A DNA stretch of 64,000 bases. Origin: Prinia subflava. Taxonomy: Eukaryota; Chordata; Aves; Passeriformes; Cisticolidae. Under the pieces are notes generated by a model. The model searched no databases, was not told the DNA's origin, and saw only the letters and a program-made list of their open reading frames with translations. The position numbers and the translations under genes were made by a program. This document shows positions 47,578 to 61,462 of the stretch, piece by piece (the first letter of the stretch is position 1; each line of letters begins with the position of its first letter). The stretch is taken from positions 3,224,001-3,288,000 of the forward strand of contig NW_026960608.1 in NCBI RefSeq assembly GCF_021018805.1. Direction: 5' to 3'.

Positions 47578-48351
47578 TGTCCTGGTTACATAAGTAGGGT
47601 GCCAGTTTAGCACTGTGTGCATGTAAGCCAACTGTATTGTACCACCCTCTGTGTCATTCCTGATGACCTGCTAACGATGGATCACTTGCAGTAGCTGCCT
47701 ATTATACACCCAACACCTGAGGCTACAAGATGGGTGTTAAATGAGATAAGGGGGAAGAGGCAACCCTTCCCAGGCAGGGTAGTGTTTTTCTTCACACAAA
47801 CGACTTAGCCATGATAAGTGCTTCCTCTGGGGAAGCACCAGCACATTCCCACCCAGCCTGAGGGGTCATCTCTGCTAATGGGCCATAATGGACTCAATGG
47901 CACTAGGATCATAGGCAGCTGCAGTGACTTAGACCATCAAAGACTCCCAAAATATCCCATGACTCACAGTATTACATTCCTCCACTGTGAAACTCCCTGT
48001 CCTGGGGGAGGTACTGAGCATTCCCACTTGAACCTGTGCTTATATATCTATATCTATATATCTATATCTATATAGATATATAGATATAGATATCTTTGGG
48101 TTTGGGGACTTTGGGCACCACCACTCGACAGATCCGAAGGAGGACCACTACTTCAACAGGACTGCGACCACTACTTCAACAGGACTGTGACCATCACTCT
48201 GACCAGCAGGGTGCCAGTTTATACTCTGTGGGTTAAAACCAGTTCTCTCTGTATCGTTGTATTTATTGTAACCTGTTTAGTAAATTGTAACTCCGACCTG
48301 TAATCTCTCTTGAGGCAGATGTGTGGGGTTGATTTCTCCATACGGTTTACA
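47578..48351 (+). mobile_element. ERVK-type LTR downstream of HINTW, unit 3
   Basis: Includes the TA hairpin (48045-48092), unchanged. Confidence 0.55.
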
Positions 48352-48508
48352 TTTGAACCAGCATGCTGGGTGATTGCCATAGGTTTTAGAAGTCTCTGGC
48401 ACCTGGTGGAATTTTATGTCTCGCCTCGCAGGCAAGGTTTTGGATGCTTAGCTCCAAGCCGAAGAGAGCCAAGGGTTATGAAACCCAGATCCGCTGGAGA
48501 GTTGTAGG

Positions 48509-49169
48509 TTCCTAGACCAGCCCAGGTGTGAAGGGACCTCGCAAGATCATCTGGTGCAGCCTTTTGCGGGAAAGGGAGCCTAGATGAGATTATTTAGCAC
48601 CCCGTCCAATCGCATCTTGAAAACCTCCAGCAACGGGGACTGGTGCAACTTGTGCCCATTGTCCCTTGTCTTCTCCATGTGGCTCCCCTGAAGTACTAGA
48701 ATACTGTGAGGAGGTTCTCCTTGAGCCTAGGCAGGTGCGTAACATTTTGCATCTAATTCCTTTGTCATTGCTAGCCTTCATGCAGCCCCTGTCTGCTTTC
48801 AGATGTTCCTCCACAGCTTTTGGATCATGCTGAGCCCATTTGTCCGCGTATTTAGGACTTAGGCTTATTCCTTGCTTCTGTAAGTATTCAGTGATATCTC
48901 TTGCCGTCCCTCCGACTATGCCAATTGGTGCAAGTGGGTGTTTTAGGTCGCTTAAAGAATCGCCGGGAAAGGTATCAGCAAAAGCAGGTTCTCCAGCCCT
49001 TTGAGCATCTTTGTGGCCCTCCTTGGGACCCTCTCCAGTCTGTCCGCCTCTTTTTATTGAAGTCTGGGGACCAGAACTGGACACAGAGCTTGGCCTGCAG
49101 GCATGGCCTCTGTGAGAAGAGGCCAGGGTCTGCTCTGTGTGAGACACAGCTAGTTTTCACCAACTAGGC
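48509..49169 (-). mobile_element. CR1 3' fragment with 253-bp insert, unit 3
   Basis: Insert at 48737-48989, flanked by GCAGGT. Confidence 0.6.
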
Positions 49170-49316
49170 ACCAGACTCCCTGAGAGCCAAAGCTGAGCAA
49201 CTCAGCAGAGCTGGTGGCACCCCTGTGTAAGCATATTTAAGAAAGGGTAAAGCGCTGTCTGGGGCAGGTATTTCCCTGCTGCCCTTAGATCTGGCAGGTG
49301 GCTATGTCCCGAAGGA

Positions 49317-49404
49317 ACTTTTTCATCTTATTTTCTCCTCCTGTCCTATTGAGGAGGGGTGGTGAGAGAACAGCTGGTTGGGCCCCTGGCGGCCAGCCAA
49401 GGTC
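49317..49404 (+). mobile_element. ERVL LTR 3' tail at the end of unit 3
   Basis: Same tail as at the end of unit 1. Confidence 0.6.
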
Positions 49405-49647
49405 TGACATCATAAAGCCTAAAAGGCATATTCTTCCATGTAGAAGGGGGTTGGTGGTTTAGAGATTTTAGGAACAGGAAGATGAATTAGGGGCTGAATG
49501 TTGATTTGAGTGAAGGGCAGGTACCAATCCGTCTTCTATAACTGCAATTTCAGCAGCAGAGGACAGCTGAGAATCAGGCCCCAATGATGCTGGTCTGGGT
49601 GTTGCCAAGATGGAGTTCATTTCCCCATAGCAGCTCTCACAGTGCCG

Positions 49648-50820
49648 TGGGTCACGTGAAAAAGGGAGGCTTCCTCGACCCTTAGTGTGGGGAGATTTAC
49701 TCAGTCTTTAGTGTTTAATTTGTCTGTGTTTCGGGAAAGCCGCGGCCGTTGTGCCCGACCAGTCTGTCAGCGTCCCGTTGGGGGGATCCTTCGCTGAGCA
49801 GTCGTACTGGATCAGAGGGTGGTTCGACTGACTTAGGGAAACACACCAACAGTGTAAGGGAGGCCCCTCAGCAGGTCTTCCCCTTTACCTATTGTGTTAC
49901 CTGCCGCTGACGACTGGTAGCGTCCGCCAAGGATTCACGCTAGCAGTTTATGGAAGAACACTCTTTGTTAATATAAGTTGTGACAGGTTAAGGTTCAAAG
50001 ATTGTCAGTGATAGTGTCTGTCTGCAAAAATATATTTGAAGGAATATGCAGAGAAGCTCTAATCCCCAATAAAATGTTCCGCATGCATAGAGTATGATTC
50101 TTATCCAATAGGCATCTCTATGAGGGAGAAGACAGGTTCAGCCCATCAACTGATCCCAGCAGCTACGATGGAGTCGATGGAGTCTTCCCTAACTTTTCCC
50201 CATTCTCGACTTATTTTTATAGTATTTCTGTGTGTTTAGGTGGAGCTTGAGTGACTCTATTCATGCATACCTTTGTTACTGATTGGTGTAAAATTCTCTT
50301 GCTTTGCTTTTAAAGGTACAGTCAGAAAGAATATAGAGCGCATGCCCAGTGAGGGGTGGTCGCACTTTGGAGGTGGGTAACTTTGGGATGGAGGTGTGCG
50401 TTAATATTATTATTGGTCTTTAACGAAGCAAGTTCATCGAAGGAGAGAGATTTCACCACAGTTGCTGGCTCAGCAGTAAGACATCTTCCCCTATCTCCCG
50501 TGGCTGACAGGTGGTATGCGGATTATCAGCTGCAAAGTACCATCGAGTTCCCTTCCCCGCAAGGATTTCTGCAGAGCCTGGCCTTTGCTCCGCTCCACCC
50601 TCCATTCCATCCCCATTAGCAGGTGCGTGTGTATGGGGAATCATCACGGAATAGGTTTCAAGTCATGCCAACTGCATTCCATCCAGGGAGCAGCAACTGT
50701 GATTTACCCTATAATTCCCGTACTGTTATAACGCCTGTAAGGATGTTAATATAACTCCTAAGTTTCCTCTAATTGAATCCCCAGTTACGGGTCCACAGGG
50801 TCCCCAGTCATTTTCCCACA
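49648..50820 (-). mobile_element. Solo LTR inside the ERVL 5' LTR, unit 4
   Basis: Identical insertion, with the same CCGTG repeat at both junctions. Confidence 0.6.
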
Positions 50821-53800
50821 CCGTGCTTTGCATTGGTAGCTAGAAAGGTGTTGATAACACACCAGTGTTTTGGCTACTGCTGAGCAGTGTTGGCACAGCA
50901 TCAGTGCTGTCTCTCCAACATTCTGCCCCAGCATCAGCTGGCTGGGGGTGGGCAAGATCCTAGGAGGAGTTACAACCAGGACAGCTGACCCAAACTGGTC
51001 AGAGGGATATTCCATACCATATGATGTCAGCTCAGAAATAAAAGCGAAGTAAAGGAGGGGGAAAGGGGAGCATTTCTTATTTACAGTGTTTGCCTTCCAG
51101 AGAAACTGGTACATGTGCGGAAGCCCTGCTTCCCAGGAAGTGTCTAGACAGTACTTGCTGATCGAAACTAGACAATCAATTTGGTTTTTTTCCCTCTCCT
51201 TGTTCACGCACAAACATTCACTTTTGCTTTAGTAAACAACCTTATCTCAGTCTGCAAGTTGTTTTTCATCTCTCCTGTCCAGCTGGGAAGGAGGAGTGAT
51301 AGAGTTGTTTGGTGAACACCTGGCATCCAGCCAAGATAAACCCACACCAGTCCTTTTTGGTTCCTAACGTGGGCTGAGACACTGGCCCTTATATATCTTG
51401 CATGGTATAGTAATAGTAGTTATTGAGTAGCAAGCTCCTGTGCGGGACATGGAGTTTGTCAGGTACGCTGCTTATCTCTTTGTTTTGTTGAGTTTGGGAA
51501 CATGTTACTACAAACAGTGGCTCTGTGCTTTGCTGTGACATTGATGGCTTTGTTGTGCTAGGGGAGCTACTTTCTGGGGACAATGAGGGACTCACTCTCC
51601 CTATCTGGGACTGATGTAGATTGTTTTAGAATGCAGGCTGCCGCATTCCTTGTTCATCCTTATGTAAGCTGTTGAATACTATTTTTACTATTAACTAATA
51701 CTGTTGGCACCCTATGGGGTTTGTGGAATCTGGTGTCATCCTGCTGTGAGACAAAACAAACTGTAGGTGAGGAGGTACTGAAATGTGCCCTGAAGCGGCA
51801 GCTCGCTGGATGGCAGTGCGTGTGCAAGGATTTGAGCAGGTTCCTAGAGTGGTTATGACCTCCCCTTGCCTGGGACTCTACACCTAAATAGGTAAAGAAG
51901 CCTGGCAAACTGACGCGTCACCTGATAGAAGGGTGCCTTACCTACCCTGATGAAACCCAGCAGCTTCTTGCCCTGTACGAGGGCCTGGCCTATGCCTATT
52001 GAGCCACAGTTCAGTACTGTCAGAAGAGTGTGGCTGAGGCAGGGACCCAAACTGCATTTGAGGACACTATGGCTGAGATAGGGACCCAAACAATAACTAC
52101 AGTAATGGCCCCCAGAAGTGAGAAAGAAAAGGTGGGTGAGGAGAGCCAAGGAGCGATCAGCAAGACTCACTCACCTTTTAGTAGTGCCATGTGGCCAGTG
52201 CCAAAGTCTGATGGAGGGTGGAGGTTAACAGTAGACCATTGTGGCCTGAATGAAGTAACGCCCCCACTGAGTGCTGCTGTACTGGACATGTTAGAGCTCT
52301 AATATGAACTGGAGTCAAAGGCAGCCAGGTGGTATGCTGCACTTGGCATTGCCGATGCATTTTTCTCAATTCCTTTGACAGCAGAGTGCGGACCACAGTT
52401 TGCTTTCATGTGGCGGGGTGTCCAATACACCTGGAATCGACTGCCCCGGGGGTGGAAACACAGCCCTACCATCTCTCATGGACTGATCCAAAGTGTACTG
52501 GAAATGGATGATGCCCCGCAACATCTACAATACGTTCATGACATCATTGTGTGGGGCAGTGAGGCAGAAGAAGTGTTTGAGAAGGGAAAAAGAATAGTTC
52601 AGAATGTTCTGATAGCTGGGTTTGCCATAAAGAAAAGCAAGGTCAAGGGACCTGCACGGGACATCCAGTTTTTGGGCGCACAAATGGTGGGGTGGCCGTC
52701 GTCGTGTGCCTATGGATGTGGTTAACAAGATAGCAACTATGTCTTCACCAGCTAAGATGATGGAAACACAGGCTTTCGTAGGCCGCCTGGGGTTCTGGAG
52801 AATGCATATTCCACGTTACAGTCAGCTTGTGAGGCCCCTCTATTGAGTGACCCAGAAGAAGAACCATTTTGGATGGGGCCTTGAGCAACAACAGGCCTTT
52901 GAGCAGATCAAACAGGGAAGTAGCTTTTGTGGTAGCTCTTGGGCCTGTTCAGACTGGACCAGCCCTGCAAAATATACTCTACACTGCAGCTGGATAGCAT
53001 GATCTCACTTGGAGCTTCTGGCAAAGAACATCAAGAGAAAGCCGAGGTGGACCATTAAGGTTTTGGAGCCGGGGTCATTGAGGATCAGAAGGCCCACTAC
53101 ACTCCCTCTGAAAAAGAAATATTAGCAGCATATGAGGGGGTTTGAGCATCCTCAGTTGTTGTTGGGAAAGAAGCGTGTCTCCTCTTGGCGCTGCAATTTC
53201 CTGTGCTACACTAGATGTTCAAAGGAAGCATCCTTTTGACACATCGTGCAAACAGTGCTGCGTGGAGTAAGTGGGTGGGTAGCAGCACTGATCACACAAC
53301 GAGCTTGACTGGGGGAACCCAATTGCCCGAGAATCCATGAAAAAAGGCAGAGGTTTTGGAGAATTTCTTTGAAAGGTCACTCGTGCTCAAGAAGCACCAC
53401 CATATAATGAGTTATCAGAAGATGAAAGAGGCCATGCTCTCTTTTCTGACAGATCCTGCCTTGTGGTAGGAAACCATCAGAGGTGGAAAGCTGCTGTGTG
53501 GAGTCCCACACAATGAGTCGTTGAGGCCGCTGAAGGAGAAGAAAAGTGGCCTCTGCTGTATCTCTGTACTGACTCCTGGATGGTGGCTAATGCCCTATGA
53601 AGGTGGCTACAGCAATGGAAGAAGACCGATTGGCAGTGCAGGGCTAAACCCATGTGGGCTGCTGTGTTGTGGCAGGACATCACTGCACGGGTAGAAACGA
53701 TGGCTCTGAAGGAACGTCCCGTAGATGCTTACATGCCCCAAAGTCGTGCCACTGAGGAACATCAGAAGAATGAACAGCCAGCTAAGGCTGCCAAAATTGA

Positions 53801-54251
53801 AATAGCTCAGGTAGACTTAGACTGGGAGAAGAAGTGTGAACTCTTTACAGCCTCATGGGCCCATGAACCATGCGGGCATCTAGGAAAAAATGCAACCTAC
53901 AGACGAGCTTGTGATTGAGGGGTCGGCCTGACCACGGAGGCTATCACACAGGTCACCCGTGAATGTGAAACGTGCTGCAATCAAGTGAGCCACATGAGTG
54001 AAATGTCCTTGGAATAGATGGCCAAAGTGAGTTTTAAATCTGCTGAGGCCTGGCAAATTGACTATATTGGACCACTGCCATGAACACACCAAGGCAAGAG
54101 CTTACATGCTCATCGTGGTAGAGGCAACTACTGGTTGGCTGTAAAAATACCCTGTAAACCATGCTATTGCTCGAAACGCTGTCTTAGGCCTTAAGAGAGA
54201 CATTTTGTAGTGACATGGTACCCCAGAAAGAATGGAATCAATGAGTCTCCT

Positions 54252-54976
54252 TGTCTTAGTTTGGAAAGACAGGTGTCTGCCAGGGAAAAGCCGGAGCTTC
54301 CCTTGGAATGGGGAATGTAAACCCCCTCGCTCTGAATTATTTTAATTTTGAAATTAAGGAGCTTTCAGGCAAAGATATGGGAATAGGAATAACAGTTCTT
54401 TACTAGGAATATTAAAAACGAAGTAGTACAAAAAAGCAAACGAACAAAAAAGAAAAACACTGGCAGAGTCAGAACACGACCTGACACCCTGTTGGTCAGG
54501 GTGTTGGTAGCAGTCCAATTAAGTCCTCCTGGAGTGACAGATGTGGTTCTGTTGGAGTAGAGATGATCCCGTGGAAGGATCCAGCGGTGGCGAGATGAGT
54601 CTGGTCTTCCTCTGGGAAGCCAGTGGAAAACAGGCTGTCCTGGTGTTCTGAATCTCAGGTTTTATCCAGGTAGGAAAGCTTGGCTCCTCCCACTGGGTGG
54701 AGCATCTCACAATGGGATGATGCCATTTTATCAGTCATGCAGTGAGCCTTAATGGCTCATTAACAGCAGATATCCCCCTGGAAGGAGGATGGGTCAGGGA
54801 AGAGATAGGAACACTGCCCCACCTGGTTTTAACAGCTGGCCCATTAACAGAAGACACCTGCCCCCTTCCCCCCGGAGCCATGAGGAATGGGTCATAGAAG
54901 AGATAAAGAAAGAAACACCTCCCCAACCAGTTTCAACAGATGGGAATAGAATACATCTTGCATTGAACCCAAGACA
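54252..54976 (-). mobile_element. ERVK-type solo LTR in the ERVL integrase, unit 4
   Basis: Same TGTCTT...AAGACA ends and insertion point. Confidence 0.75.
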
Positions 54977-56509
54977 CTCATTTATGAAATAACCTCATAA
55001 ACTCTTAGGCAAAGAAACATGCATTGAGTAGATATATCACATCCCTTATCACCCACAAGCCTCTGGAAAGATTGAGAGGTATGATGGACTGCTGATGACT
55101 ATGTCAAGAGGGTTAGGCAATCGGGCATGGAAGCATTGGGATGCAAATTTAGCAGAAGCCACTTGGCTGGTTAACACCAGAAGATCTGCTAACCGCCCTG
55201 GTCCTGCCCAAACAAAACCACTACATACTGTGGGAGGAGATAAGGTCCCCATACTACACACAGGGAAGTGGCTGTGGAATTCTCCTCCCATGGGAAAAGG
55301 CAAACCTATTAATGGGATTGTCTTTGCTCAAGGACCTGGGTGTACTTGGTGGGTAGTGCAGAAGGATGGGGAGACCCGGCGTGTGCCTCAAGGAGATTTA
55401 ACCTTGGGGGAAAAGTAATGAGTGCAAACTGTATGTTGCAGGAAGTAAAGTAGCAGGAGTGACATGAACCGACGATGAGTGAATTTTACGAGGAGCGAGG
55501 AGAGTGCGAGGATAGCCCAGGCAGGGCCGGTGTCGGTGCCGAACGGTCGAGTGTGTCGCTTCTGTCCCGAGCACCCATCTTGATGGAATGGAGCCCAAGT
55601 CACAGCCTGTTTTTTAAACATCTGGAGGGCTGGAAGAAACCCATCAAATGGGAAACTAATATCTGTCTTTGAAAGGAAGGGGGACGGTAGTTAATGAAAA
55701 TGTATACGTGTGTTGGACATAAAGATGGTTTAAGCATGGAGTTTAAGTTGTAAGTGTTGGTAAGAAGGGATTTCAGTCATGACATAAATACAATGGAAGA
55801 ATTAGAAGCCAGATATAGATATATATATAAAAAATTCTGTGGGATCTGAGTATGATGCAAATGGTGCGAAGTAAGGGGTGGAGACTGTACTGGCTGTGGC
55901 TGAGATGGAGTTCACTTTCCCCATAGCGTCCAACAGTGCCATGCTTTGCATTTGTATCTAGAAAGGTGTTGATAACACATCAGTGTTTTGGCTACTGCCG
56001 GGCAATGTTGGCACAGCGTCAGCGCTGCCTCTCCAACATTCTGCCCCCAATAAGTAGGCTGGGAGTGGGCAAGATCCTGGCAGGAGACACCACTAGACCA
56101 GGTGACCCAAACTGGCCAGAGGGCTATTCTGTACCATATGACTTCAGCTCAGAAATAAAAGCTAAGTTAAGGAGGGGGAAAGGGGGCACATTAGTTATTT
56201 ACAGCGTTTGCCTTTCGGAGCAACCCCTACCTGTGCTGAAGCCCTGCTTCTTGGAAAGTGGTCGGACAGTGCTTGCTGATGGGAACCAGAGGATATATTT
56301 GTTTTTCCTGTTTCCTTTTTTGTGCGAAAACTTTCTCTTTTCCTTTAGTAAACTGCCCTATCTCACCCTGTGAGTTGTTTTCCATCTTATTTTCTCTCTG
56401 TGTCAAGCTGAGAAGGGGGAGTGATAGAACGACTCTGTGGGCACCAGCAAGAGGAGCTGGAAACCACTGGGCAGCCGGAAAGCTAACAATGTAATCACGA
56501 GAGTAAAAA

Positions 56510-58214
56510 TGTGCTGGGACAACTCAATGACTGGAGCTCCCCAGTCAATGGCTATAAAGTGGTCAGAAGGAAGGAGAGGCAGAGGTGGTCCTCTGTGTGA
56601 ACTCAAAATAAGAGGGATTTTCTGTACAGAGCTGTCTTTGAAAGACAGCGATGAACAGGTTGAGAGCTTATGGGTGAAAATTAGAGGCCAAGCTGTTGCG
56701 TTAAGAGTAAGAAACTTGGCAGAAAATAAAGCCCCTTGCACTCCAGCTGCTCCTCAGACATCAGAGGGACCGGGTGGGGTTAGGCCTAATTTCCGGTTAC
56801 AACCAGTTCAGCACTGTGAATCTGGTTGCGTTCTCTAAGAACCTTTGTGAGCGCAGATTCAGGAATAGAGTGATTTTCTGAAGTTACAGAACTAGAGATT
56901 TGGAACTGCCATTGAGAAATGCACTAGCTGTGGTAGAAGTCTAATAACATCATGCTAACCCATGCAATACTAATAATAGCAATGGTATGCAGAAGCTTCC
57001 CAAGAGGGCGTCCCCGCTTTGGAGGAGGGAGAAGAGAACAGACCGGCAACTGTCTCTGACATCTCTTGGGAATTCCTGCTACCTAGCTGAAATTTCTACC
57101 CTCCTTATATACAGCCCAATCTTCTCCTCCTTACGTATAGCAAGATCTAATTGGAGAGCTGAGTAATATAATCATATACGTGGTAGCATGTACTTCAGTA
57201 AGCTTATTAGCATATGCATGAGTGTGCATTTTAATACTTAAATGACCCTTAATCGGGCAAAGGTTACTTCTTTGGCCTTGGTGTCCTTCAGAGTTCCGCT
57301 CTTAAGACTTCTTTCCATTTCATGCCGTTCATCAGAGCCAAGAAACGGCTTTCCTAGCTGCCCATGAACTCCTCCTTCGGCCATATTGTCCTTTCTTGAC
57401 GTCAGCTATGTGGATCTCCATCAGGAAAGATAATGTGGAGGGTACACGGTTTAGGCCATATATAGTAAGCCTTAGCCCTTTCCTGACTCCATGGTCATCA
57501 TCCCACACAAGCCAACAAAAGAAGCCAACCTTGTGTTTGGTATCTACTATAGGCCACCAGATTAAGAGGATGAGGTCGACGTAAGACATCAGGCAAGTTA
57601 GGCGGGACATGAGCGTTGCTGAGTAAGGGCCTTCTCTTCTGGTTGAGCTGAAGCATGAAGTGGACATGCATAGGTATTGGAAGCAGGGACACGCATTCTG
57701 GGAAGAATCTAAAGATGCCGCCCAGGTCTGTAGGGATGGGATCAGAAAAGCTAAGGCAAAGCTGGAGCTGAATTTGGCAGGGGATGTAAAGAATCATAAG
57801 ATGGGCTTCCACAGGTGCATTGGTCAGAAAAATAAGGCTAAAGAAAGCGTACGCCAACCCACATTCCCTTCCTCCCTCCCCCCCTGCCCCCGCTGATAAA
57901 TAAGCCAGGAGGTCTAGTGGCCAGTAACATGGAGAAGGCTGTGATACTCGGCGAGTCGTTTTCCTCTGTTTTCACTGGCACGGTTACCAAACCTCTTGAG
58001 ACCCTGAACCTCAAGGCAGGGACTTGGGGAACAAAGTCCCTTCCATCATAGGAAACAATCTGTTTTGAGACCACCCGAGGAACCTGTGGATACACAAGTC
58101 CTGCACCTGGGGAGGCACAACGCCATGCACCAGTACATGCTGGAGGTCGATCGGCTGGAAAGCAGCTTTGCAAAATAGGACGACGTGCCCTTGCCGCAAA
58201 GGCGGCCAAGGATC
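56510..58214 (+). mobile_element. CR1 fragments around a minus-strand LTR, unit 4
   Basis: CR1 endonuclease piece 56510-56699, LTR 56815-57354 (minus), internally deleted CR1 57394-58214. Confidence 0.6.
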
Positions 58215-58673
58215 TCCTTAGCCCAATATCGAGGAAAGCAGGGTTTATATATGTTACAAGATAGATGTGTGGGCCATTCAAGGTGCTCACTGTGCCCGGA
58301 GCTGCAGGGCACAGCAGACCACCCTTGGGCAGATTTGAGGGCGCTGCCTATTTTTCTAAAAGCCTCCTATCCAGCCTAACGCAAATCCTACTATCTTGAA
58401 CCCTCAAGCCAGCAGTGCCGAACGCACGCTTTGTATTTTATTTGCTTCCAGGAGACGTGCAGCTTAGAAACGTCTGCAATGGAAGTGGGGCTTTCAGCAA
58501 ACAGTGTAGAGCAACTTCTGTTGGTTTTTCAAAATGTCCCGAGAAGTTAAGGGCAGGCCTGCCCTGCCCTGGCCAAAGCAGTCATTTGACTGAAGGGAGC
58601 AGCACCAAAAAGGCACAGGCACCTTTGGGGTGGACTTGATGCGGTAACAAATAACAAGAAATAGTGTTTGTAG

Positions 58674-59374
58674 CTACTACAGCCTCTTCTGCGACCTCGT
58701 AGCCCGCCCTCAGGGTCGCAGCACTACACGGGGCAGGTCCCTCGGCGCCCCGAGGGCCCCAGGTCGACGAGAGAGGACTCGCCAAGGGGGCGGGGAAAAG
58801 CGAAAGAGACAGGCGGGACAGCAAATGGAGACGCGGGCCACGATCCGTCGGCCCAATGGGCGCCGCGGAGGGCCGGGCTTAGTGGAGGAAGTGTCGGGGC
58901 GGACACGGGCGTTGTCCTTGGCTGACGAGAGTATCGGGGTGCTGGCCTCTCGCCCTGGTGGCGCCACTACCGTCTTCGGAAAGATTATCGGCAAGGCGTT
59001 TCTGTGGTCTCGTCAGCGACGAGGACTAGGAGGTAGCCTCGGCTTTGCTCTCTGTGCGCGGTTCCTCTTCCCTTCCCCCTCCTCCCGCGCTTGCGGGCAT
59101 CTGAGCCGAGGACACCCGGTGCGCGGTACCCGGGCGCGCGGCAGGGCGCGCGGCGGCGCTGCTGCTGCGGGTGGGTGGGTGCAGGGACGCGGGACGGACG
59201 GGGCCTCTCTGGGTTGTGGCGCTCTCTACTGCACCGTCCCCATAGCTTGTTCTGTGCCGCACCCCCACCCCTCCGGCTGCCGCGGGCGTACTGGGTTGCA
59301 GGTGTTGTCCGGACTCGCCTCGTATCCCACCCCCACCGTGTCGTGTGTGCGCGCGTAGAGAAGGACCTCCGACG
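58674..59374 (+). promoter_or_regulatory. HINTW: CpG-island promoter of HINTW, unit 4
   Basis: GC box at 58786-58795 and CCAAT box at 58853-58857, unchanged. Confidence 0.65.
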
Positions 59375-61462
59375 GTAACTTGGTCTCAATGTGTCTCCTA
59401 ACAGCATCCCCCAAACTGGATTATGAGGGCAAGGAATTACATCTTTCTCTAATTAAAAAAAAAAAAAAGCAAAAAAATTACGAGGTGGTCATCCTGCAGG
59501 CTTCAATAGCTTTCCAGAACTCGTTTCTGTGGGGAAATAAGACCGTGATAACAGCATGCTTGCAAGGGTCACGAGTGTTGGTACTGGAAACTGGAGTGAG
59601 CTGCTTAGACCGGGGGAAAAACAATGCAGGCGTTGCCTATGGGATGTTAACTTTAAGGTAATATCCCATGTGATTTAGTTCCTAAAATGCTGAAAGTTAG
59701 CAGTTAGGGATTCTTTCTGCTTTTGAAGGTAGGGTTTGCATGCAGTATAGAAGACAGACTCGTCCCATGCACTTGCAGGCTTCCTGGCATTATGCGTGTG
59801 TTCGATGCTTGAGCTCCCTGTCCTGTGGGAAATGAATGGCCGCTGCTCTTCCACTTCACTAAACTCTTTGCTGATTCAGTTAAGCCATTTGTCTTCAGTC
59901 TCTGCGTGGACCACATCCAGTAGAAAAACTGCTCAGGAAAGGATCGGTCCCAACTAAAACATACTGGAGCTTGTTAATCGCAAGTAGTGGCCTGTCTCCT
60001 TCCCCCATGGTCTTGCATGACGAATCTCACTTCTAGAGGGGGCTCTGTAAATATACTGTATTTTGGGTACAGAAAGCATAATAATCATGCAGGAAAAATC
60101 AATGTTCTGGCTTGTCTTTGGGGTATCTGGTAATCTGCTTCTGTAGGAGTTCAGCGGGGCAGATGGGTTTGCATAAGCTATTGCCTTTCTCTGAAGCCGG
60201 TTATGTTTTAAGTGTTTACTCTTCCTCCAGTGCCATTCGTTCCTTGATCGTTTTGCCCCTAGACGCGACACTTTTCCTAGTCATGCCTAAGGAGCCAATT
60301 ATCGAGTTGTCTGGAGCAGGAGATTCTGGTGAATCTGTAAGTACTGTGGGAGTTTTCTGTGTGCTAAACTGTACCTGTAGATAGTTCCTCATTTACTAGA
60401 CTCTTTCCCATCCCCCCTTTCCCCCTTGATAGGGCACAGTAGGCTACTTTGGGTTTTCTGGCGCTATCATCTCTTGCCTCTGGCTTGTAATGGAGTTGAG
60501 CTTTTTGACTAAAAGCAGTGCGATAAAGCAGTGCTGGTCCCTGGGTGTGTACTTCTGGTGCAAAGCGCCATGTTGTTTTGGAGTGCAGTCTGGTGCCTAT
60601 TGTCGTGGTTTAGAGTCAGAGTAGTAGTCCTTCTAACATGGAGAAGAGGGCTTGGGGTTTTTGGCAGGTCCGGGGCAAGGAAGGGCAAAGCTGGTTGAGA
60701 GGTGCTGGATGTTTTGCTTTAAGCTGTGAAAGCCATGTTCAAAGACACTGTAAACCCACGCAAAAGGCAGCCAAAAGTTTATTTTCCAGCCGGATTGGTT
60801 ATGTTGCCTGAAGACACAATGGGGGCTTTAACGCGGAGACAGTGTCAGCTTCTGTGGCTGTTTTGTAGTCCTTTGGTGTCTATCTTGAGAAAAATTGCCT
60901 AGCTCTCTTTTGCCCCTATAGCGTGCATAATTGGTCTTTGTAGCTTTGCTTGGAAAGCTTTAGTTGCCAGTGTTTGGACGGCCGTTAATTTGGCCATGCA
61001 ATGGTTGAACTGCTAGGAATTGGCTAGCTGCTTTCTCTGGGTGGTTCTCTGCTCTCATTCCTTCCCTTCCTGCTCTCTCCCCTCTTGTTCCTTTATTCTT
61101 TTTATTTTACTTATTTATGGGTTTGTACTTCCTTCTCCAGCTTCTTGGGCATGTCGTGATTGTTGGCGAGATGTGTGTTGCTCACCTGGGCCTGACCAAT
61201 GGATTCCGGATGGTTGTGGATGAAGGGCCCGAGGGTGGGCAGTCTGTCTCTCGCATGCATCTACCCGTTCTGGGTGGCGGTCAGTTGGGCTGGCCGCCTG
61301 GCTAAGATTTTGGCACCGCAAGAGTTGCTGCACGTGTACAAATCGCCGCTGAATGGATTTCGTCTGTTGCCCATCAATCTAGCGGCTTTTGATGTGTAAT
61401 TTTTCTTTTGCCGTGCGTCTGTGGAAGGTAACAAAAGCTTTGAGCAGCAGTTGCACAATAAA
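58825..61462 (+). CDS. HINTW: HINTW-like gene, unit 4, three exons; coding status uncertain
   Basis: Exons 58825-59032, 60231-60336 and 61141-61305; poly(A) signal 61457-61462. Exon translations are identical to the other three copies. TTG at the ancestral start is at 58918; the internal AG of exon 2 is at 60261-60262. Confidence 0.8.

Larger units (their letters stand above)
35325..49581 (+). repeat. HINTW tandem array, unit 3 (14,257 bp)
   Basis: Same order and length. Diagnostic sites: T at 38078 and T at 44395. Confidence 0.95.
49585..56445 (+). mobile_element. Degenerate ERVL-type provirus, unit 4
   Basis: Same element, with a private GAA gain at about 52858 and a private G-to-A at 53451 in the RNase H region. 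Reverse transcriptase remnant 52030-52725; integrase tail frame 55095-55418; 3' LTR 55886-56445. Confidence 0.8.
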
